A stretch of DNA of 64,000 nucleotides from Mangrovibacter yixingensis (lineage in GTDB: Bacteria; Pseudomonadota; Gammaproteobacteria; Enterobacterales; Enterobacteriaceae). A program made the translations under genes and the position numbers. Shown in pieces: positions 59,112 to 64,000 of this stretch. The DNA lies in contig NZ_JAIVKM010000002.1 in the NCBI RefSeq assembly GCF_020523985.1, forward strand, positions 558,001-622,000. Direction: 5' to 3'. The notes below the pieces were generated by a model. That model was given only the letters and a program-made list of their open reading frames with translations, had not been told where the DNA came from and searched no databases. Positions within the stretch are counted from its first letter, which is position 1; each line of letters opens with the position of its first letter.

Positions 59112-60083
59112 ATGAATTTAGAGAAAATAACCGAGTTAACCGCGCAAGATATGGCGGGCGTAAACGCGACAATTCTGGATCAGCTCAACTCTGACGTTCA
59201 GCTAATCAATCAGTTGGGATACTACATAGTCAGTGGTGGCGGGAAACGGATTCGTCCAATGATTGCTGTGCTTTCTGCCCGAGCTTTGGGTTATGACGGC
59301 AACGCACATGTCACTATTGCAGCCTTAATCGAGTTTATTCATACCGCGACATTGCTGCATGATGATGTTGTAGATGAATCAGATATGCGCCGTGGTAAAG
59401 CGACAGCCAACGCTGCCTTTGGTAATGCAGCAAGTGTGCTGGTAGGGGATTTTATCTACACCCGGGCATTCCAGATGATGACTCAACTGGGTTCACTCAA
59501 AATACTGGAGGTAATGTCGGCGGCAGTGAACGTGATTGCCGAAGGTGAAGTTCTTCAGTTGATGAATGTTAACGACCCCAATATCACAGAAGAAAGCTAC
59601 ATGCGGGTTATCTACAGTAAAACTGCACGCCTGTTTGAAGCAGCTTCTCAATGCTCCGGCATTCTTGCTGGAGCAACACAGGAACAAGAACTCGCTCTAC
59701 AAGATTATGGTCGCTACATTGGCACAGCTTTCCAGCTTATTGATGACTTGCTTGACTACAGTGCAGATGGTGCAACGCTTGGCAAAAATGTCGGGGATGA
59801 CCTGAACGAAGGGAAGCCCACTCTCCCACTGTTGCATGCCATGCAGCACGGCACACCTGAGCAGGCCAGTTTGATTCGCCAGGCAATTGAACAAGGTAAT
59901 GGTCGGCACCTTCTGGAGCCAGTTCTGGAAGCAATGGAAATGTGTGGTTCACTCGCCTGGACACGACTGCGCGCCGAACAGGAAGCTGATAAGGCCATTG
60001 CAGCGCTGGCAATACTTCCTGATTCGGTCTGGAAAGATGCACTGACAGGTCTTGCCCATATAGCCGTTCAACGTAACCACTAA
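59112..60083 (+). CDS. ispB: Octaprenyl diphosphate synthase IspB
   Basis: IspB makes the C40 side chain for ubiquinone and menaquinone. The 323-residue protein has the first aspartate motif DDVVD at residues 84-88 (LLHDDVVDESDMRRG) and the second in FQLIDDLLDYSADG, with the GGGKRIRP block near residue 43. Length equals E. coli. It is divergent from rplU and followed by a hairpin with a T-rich tail. Confidence 0.97.
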   Translation: MNLEKITELTAQDMAGVNATILDQLNSDVQLINQLGYYIVSGGGKRIRPMIAVLSARALGYDGNAHVTIAALIEFIHTATLLHDDVVDESDMRRGKATANAAFGNAASVLVGDFIYTRAFQMMTQLGSLKILEVMSAAVNVIAEGEVLQLMNVNDPNITEESYMRVIYSKTARLFEAASQCSGILAGATQEQELALQDYGRYIGTAFQLIDDLLDYSADGATLGKNVGDDLNEGKPTLPLLHAMQHGTPEQASLIRQAIEQGNGRHLLEPVLEAMEMCGSLAWTRLRAEQEADKAIAALAILPDSVWKDALTGLAHIAVQRNH

Positions 60084-60110
60084 ACACACCTGATATTTGC
60101 TTAGCTTAAG

Positions 60111-60146
60111 GGATCTACGCCATGTGGTGTGGATCCTTTTCTTTTC
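60111..60146 (+). terminator. Terminator after ispB
   Basis: GGATCTACGCCA and TGGTGTGGATCC pair over about 10-12 bp (with two G-U pairs in RNA), followed by TTTTCTTTTC. Confidence 0.65.
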
Positions 60147-60300
60147 AGCTCCTTTCTGCAACGCATTACACAAAGCTGAGTGCGGGAACACAAAACAAAC
60201 CACAACCTACTATATTAAGAACTTTCGAGAATTCCCTGTGCTATACAACTCAGGTTTCCACAGAGTAACCAATGCACCCCATTAGCAACAGGAAGAAAAC

Positions 60301-60564
60301 ATGGAAAGTAAATTTGTTGACTGGCATCCGGCGGATATTATTGCCGCGTTGCGCAAAAGAGGAACATCAATGGCCGCAGAATCACGTAAAGCGGGGCTGA
60401 GTTCTTCAACCCTCGCCAACGCACTGACGCGCCCCTGGCCTCGAGGTGAAAGGCTGATAGCCGATGCGCTTGATGTAAACCCATGGGAGATTTGGCCATC
60501 TCGTTACTATGACCCGCACACAGCACAATTCATTGACAGAACCCGGCTCATTCGCCAGCGTTAA
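60301..60564 (+). CDS. sfsB: Ner-like transcriptional regulator SfsB
   Basis: SfsB (Nlp) is a small DNA-binding protein that in E. coli stimulates maltose genes when overproduced. The 87-residue protein starts MESKFVDWHPADIIAALRKR. Its Mu Ner-like helix-turn-helix is GTSMAAESRKAGLSSSTLAN, followed by WPRGERLIADALDVNPWEIW. It ends slightly earlier than the E. coli protein. It lies between ispB and convergent murA. Confidence 0.93.
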   Translation: MESKFVDWHPADIIAALRKRGTSMAAESRKAGLSSSTLANALTRPWPRGERLIADALDVNPWEIWPSRYYDPHTAQFIDRTRLIRQR

Positions 60565-60592
60565 AAAAACCGGGGAATTCCCCGGTTTTTTA
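60563..60592. terminator. Bidirectional terminator between sfsB and murA
   Basis: AAAACCGGGGAA and TTCCCCGGTTTT form a perfect palindrome with T runs on both strands. It begins within the sfsB stop codon. Confidence 0.85.
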
Positions 60593-60594
60593 CA

Positions 60595-61866
<1,272 letters not shown>

Positions 61867-61907
61867 CTACATATTCAAAATCACAAGTGCTGCAGCGTTG
61901 TTGCAGC

Positions 61908-62162
61908 TCAGAATCCGTTTAATTTACGGTCGCGTTCCCATTCTGTCGGTGTATAGGCTTTGATGGATAAAGCATGGATGCGGTTATCCGAAATATATTC
62001 CATTAGGGGCCCATAAATCGTTTGTTGTTTTTTCACACGACTCATGTCGGCGAAGAGTTCACCCACTGCAGTAACCTGAAAATGGCTACCATCACCAGTG
62101 ACGTGTACTTCCTGAAGGGGCAGTGCATTCATCAGCACCGTCTGAATTTCATGATTTTCCAT
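61908..62162 (-). CDS. ibaG: BolA-family protein IbaG
   Basis: The 84-residue protein is a BolA-type factor (YrbA) that in E. coli responds to acid stress and pairs with monothiol glutaredoxin. It starts [20 protein letters not shown] and has [20 protein letters not shown] and the conserved [14 protein letters not shown] terminator lies upstream, separating it from the mla operon; it is probably co-transcribed with murA. Confidence 0.95.
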   Translation of the reverse strand: MENHEIQTVLMNALPLQEVHVTGDGSHFQVTAVGELFADMSRVKKQQTIYGPLMEYISDNRIHALSIKAYTPTEWERDRKLNGF

Positions 62163-62230
62163 GGGCTCTTCATCATCGTCGATTAATCAAAACAGCCAAA
62201 CATCTTAGAGGAAAGTGTTCGCCGCTGAAA

Positions 62231-62270
62231 TAAGCAAAAAAGCCTTGCAGCTAGAAAATGCAAGGCTTTC
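62231..62270 (-). terminator. Terminator between mlaB and ibaG
   Basis: On the leftward strand AAAGCCTTGCA and TGCAAGGCTTT form an 11-bp stem with a 9-nt loop, followed by TTT. It closes the mla operon. Confidence 0.8.
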
Positions 62271-62290
62271 AGACTAACCCACTGAAAATA

Positions 62291-62590
62291 CTAGTGAGTA
62301 TAAGGAAATACTGATTCAGGTAAATTATAAAGCCTGCTCAGCATAACCAGCTTTTCATTCATGCCAGTGAGCACAACCTTATGCCCCTGAGAACGGGATG
62401 CTTCCACCAGATGCAGTAAAATAGCCAACCCGCCAGTATCCACCCTTATCAGGCCGCCTACCGCTATCTCAGACAACGACTGGCAAACAGACTGGCGCTG
62501 TGACCATAGTGGCAATAAAGTCCCCTGGTCCAGGGTACCGGACAGAGACAGAGTGCCGTTATCCAGTTGCCACTGCAAATCACCCGCCAT
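62291..62590 (-). CDS. mlaB: Phospholipid transport STAS protein MlaB
   Basis: MlaB is the cytoplasmic STAS-domain subunit of the MlaFEDB transporter that keeps phospholipid asymmetry of the outer membrane. The 99-residue protein has LSGTLDQGTLLPLWSQRQ and the conserved VDTGGLAILLHLVEASRSQG, with the functional Thr in the DTGG loop. Its start overlaps the mlaC stop by one base. Confidence 0.95.
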   Translation of the reverse strand: MAGDLQWQLDNGTLSLSGTLDQGTLLPLWSQRQSVCQSLSEIAVGGLIRVDTGGLAILLHLVEASRSQGHKVVLTGMNEKLVMLSRLYNLPESVFPYTH

Positions 62591-63219
62591 TATTTCTGCG
62601 CATCCAGGGTAATCGGATGACGAGAAATTGTTTTCAGCTCTGCTGTTAACCCATCAATCCCTTTTTGGCGCAACAAATCACTCCACTCATTTTGTTTTGT
62701 CGTTATCATGCTGACGCCTTCAGCAATCATGTCATACGCCTGCCAATTACCCGTTTGGCTATTTTTACGCCACTGGAAATCCAGGCGTACTGGTGGCCGC
62801 CCATTCGGGTCAATGATAGTCACGCGAATTGCCACGATAGTTGCGTCACCAATGGGCTGCTCAGGTGCAATCTGGTAAGTCTGACCATGATACATTGCCA
62901 GTGCCTGCCCATAAGCCTGTTTCAGGTATTCACGGAAAGCTGCGAAATAGGCTTCCCGTTGCGCTGGCGTGGCTTCACGATAATAGCGACCCAGAACTAA
63001 TGCCCCTGCGTACTTAACCTGGACATAAGGCAGCAATTCCTGATCGACTATCTCACGCAGATAATCAGGATTCTGACGAATTTTCGCCTGTTCATTTTTT
63101 AGCCTGGAAAACGTTTTTTCCGCCGCTTGGTTCATTAACACATACGGATTAGATTGATCCGCTGCTACCGCTAAAGGTGCGATCACCAACATGGCAACCA
63201 TTAACAGCCGTTTAAACAT
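62590..63219 (-). CDS. mlaC: Periplasmic phospholipid-binding protein MlaC
   Basis: MlaC shuttles phospholipids between the outer-membrane MlaA-porin complex and MlaFEDB. The 209-residue protein has a signal peptide ([20 protein letters not shown]) and the family blocks [39 protein letters not shown] and [20 protein letters not shown]. It follows mlaD by 15 bp. Confidence 0.97.
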   Translation of the reverse strand: MFKRLLMVAMLVIAPLAVAADQSNPYVLMNQAAEKTFSRLKNEQAKIRQNPDYLREIVDQELLPYVQVKYAGALVLGRYYREATPAQREAYFAAFREYLKQAYGQALAMYHGQTYQIAPEQPIGDATIVAIRVTIIDPNGRPPVRLDFQWRKNSQTGNWQAYDMIAEGVSMITTKQNEWSDLLRQKGIDGLTAELKTISRHPITLDAQK

Positions 63220-63234
63220 GACATATCTCCAAAC

Positions 63235-63783
63235 TTAGTTCGTTTTCCCGGACGGGGATGTCTCATTATTCCCTTGTGACGTTCCTTGTGCATCGCCACT
63301 CGTTTTGTTGTCACCGTTGTTGCTCTTATACAGGAACTGGCCAATCAGATCCTCAAGTACCATTGCTGACTTGGTATCCTGCATGGTGTCACCATCCTTC
63401 AGAATACCAGTGCCTAATTCAGGATCTTCAAAACCCACATTCAGTGCCAGATACTGTTCCCCCAATAAGCCAGAAGTACGCACTGCCAGCGAACTGGTAT
63501 CTGGAATGTGGTTGTAGCGCTGTTCGATATCCATGGCCACACGGGGTAAATAAGTTTTTGGATCCAGTGAAATATCTGCCACCCGGCCAATTACTACCCC
63601 ACCGATACGCACTGGTGAACGCGCTTTAAGGCCACCAATGTTGTCGAAAGTGGCATACAGACGATAAGTAGGCTCAGTATGAAAAGAGGTGACATTCGCC
63701 ACACGCAGGCAGATAAAAAGAATAGCGGCAAACGCAACCAGCATAAATGCGCCAACCCAGATTTCAAATTTCTTCGTTTGCAT
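63235..63783 (-). CDS. mlaD: MCE-domain phospholipid transport protein MlaD
   Basis: MlaD is the membrane-anchored MCE-domain protein that forms the periplasmic hexameric ring of the transporter. The 182-residue protein has one N-terminal span (VGAFMLVAFAAILFICLRVA), the MCE domain (YATFDNIGGLKARSPVRIGG, RTSGLLGEQYLALNVGFEDP) and a hydrophilic tail. I start at MQTKKFEIWVG (63783), 4 bp from the mlaE stop. Confidence 0.97.
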   Translation of the reverse strand: MQTKKFEIWVGAFMLVAFAAILFICLRVANVTSFHTEPTYRLYATFDNIGGLKARSPVRIGGVVIGRVADISLDPKTYLPRVAMDIEQRYNHIPDTSSLAVRTSGLLGEQYLALNVGFEDPELGTGILKDGDTMQDTKSAMVLEDLIGQFLYKSNNGDNKTSGDAQGTSQGNNETSPSGKTN

Positions 63784-63787
63784 GAAC

Positions 63788-64000
<213 letters not shown>

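Overview
The window is chromosomal DNA from a member of the Enterobacteriaceae. Nearly every gene has a recognisable Escherichia coli K-12 orthologue in the same order and orientation, from uxaA through rnpB and the nusA-infB-pnp block to the mla operon. It is not E. coli itself. The tdc and aga gene clusters, yhaI, yhbO and argG are absent from their usual places. Extra genes appear instead: a TetR regulator, a gamma-glutamylcyclotransferase-like protein and a DUF1348 protein next to rnpB, and a PmrAB-type two-component system between dacB and obgE. The genus cannot be fixed from sequence alone; a Buttiauxella/Kluyvera-like enteric is a guess.

Layout. 1-4380: hexuronate catabolism (uxaA partial, uxaC, exuT, exuR). 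4381-7840: the yqjA-mzrA-yqjCDEK-yqjF membrane and stress cluster. 7977-11441: yqjG, yhaH, the LysR regulator yhaJ, the pirin yhaK and a tiny yhaL. 11472-12969: the accessory TetR module. 12982-13889: rnpB (RNase P RNA) followed by a tandem repeat array. 13922-20123: galactarate/glucarate catabolism (garK, garR, garL, garP, and divergent garD). 20182-28591: rsmI, lpoA, yraN, diaA, dolP, yraQ, yraR, yhbP, yhbQ, yhbS, ubiT. 28840-33312: ubiU, ubiV, yhbW and mtr.

33546-48796 is a long leftward information-processing block: yrbN-deaD, nlpI, pnp, rpsO, truB, rbfA, infB, nusA, rimP, metY, leuU, secG, glmM, folP. It continues with ftsH and rlmE. 51620-55934 holds yhbY, greA, dacB, pmrA and pmrB. 56014-58854 holds obgE, yhbE, rpmA and rplU. 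59112-60564 holds ispB and sfsB. 60595-64000 holds murA, ibaG and the mlaB, C, D, E genes (E cut by the window end).

How the genes fit together. UxaC/UxaA with ExuT take up and degrade galacturonate and glucuronate. GarP/D/L/R/K take galactarate to 2-phosphoglycerate; both divergent control regions carry a CRP site. UbiT/U/V make ubiquinone without oxygen. LpoA, DacB, NlpI, MurA and GlmM serve the cell wall, and the Mla proteins and DolP serve the outer membrane. The deaD-to-nusA block carries much of the cold-shock and translation-initiation machinery.

No insertion sequences, phage genes or CRISPR arrays were seen. The most unusual feature is the rnpB-distal array: about four 119-bp units, each carrying a terminator hairpin, a copy of the rnpB 3' tail and a 33-40-codon ORF beginning MNDCPRR, with the ORFs chained through ATGA overlaps.
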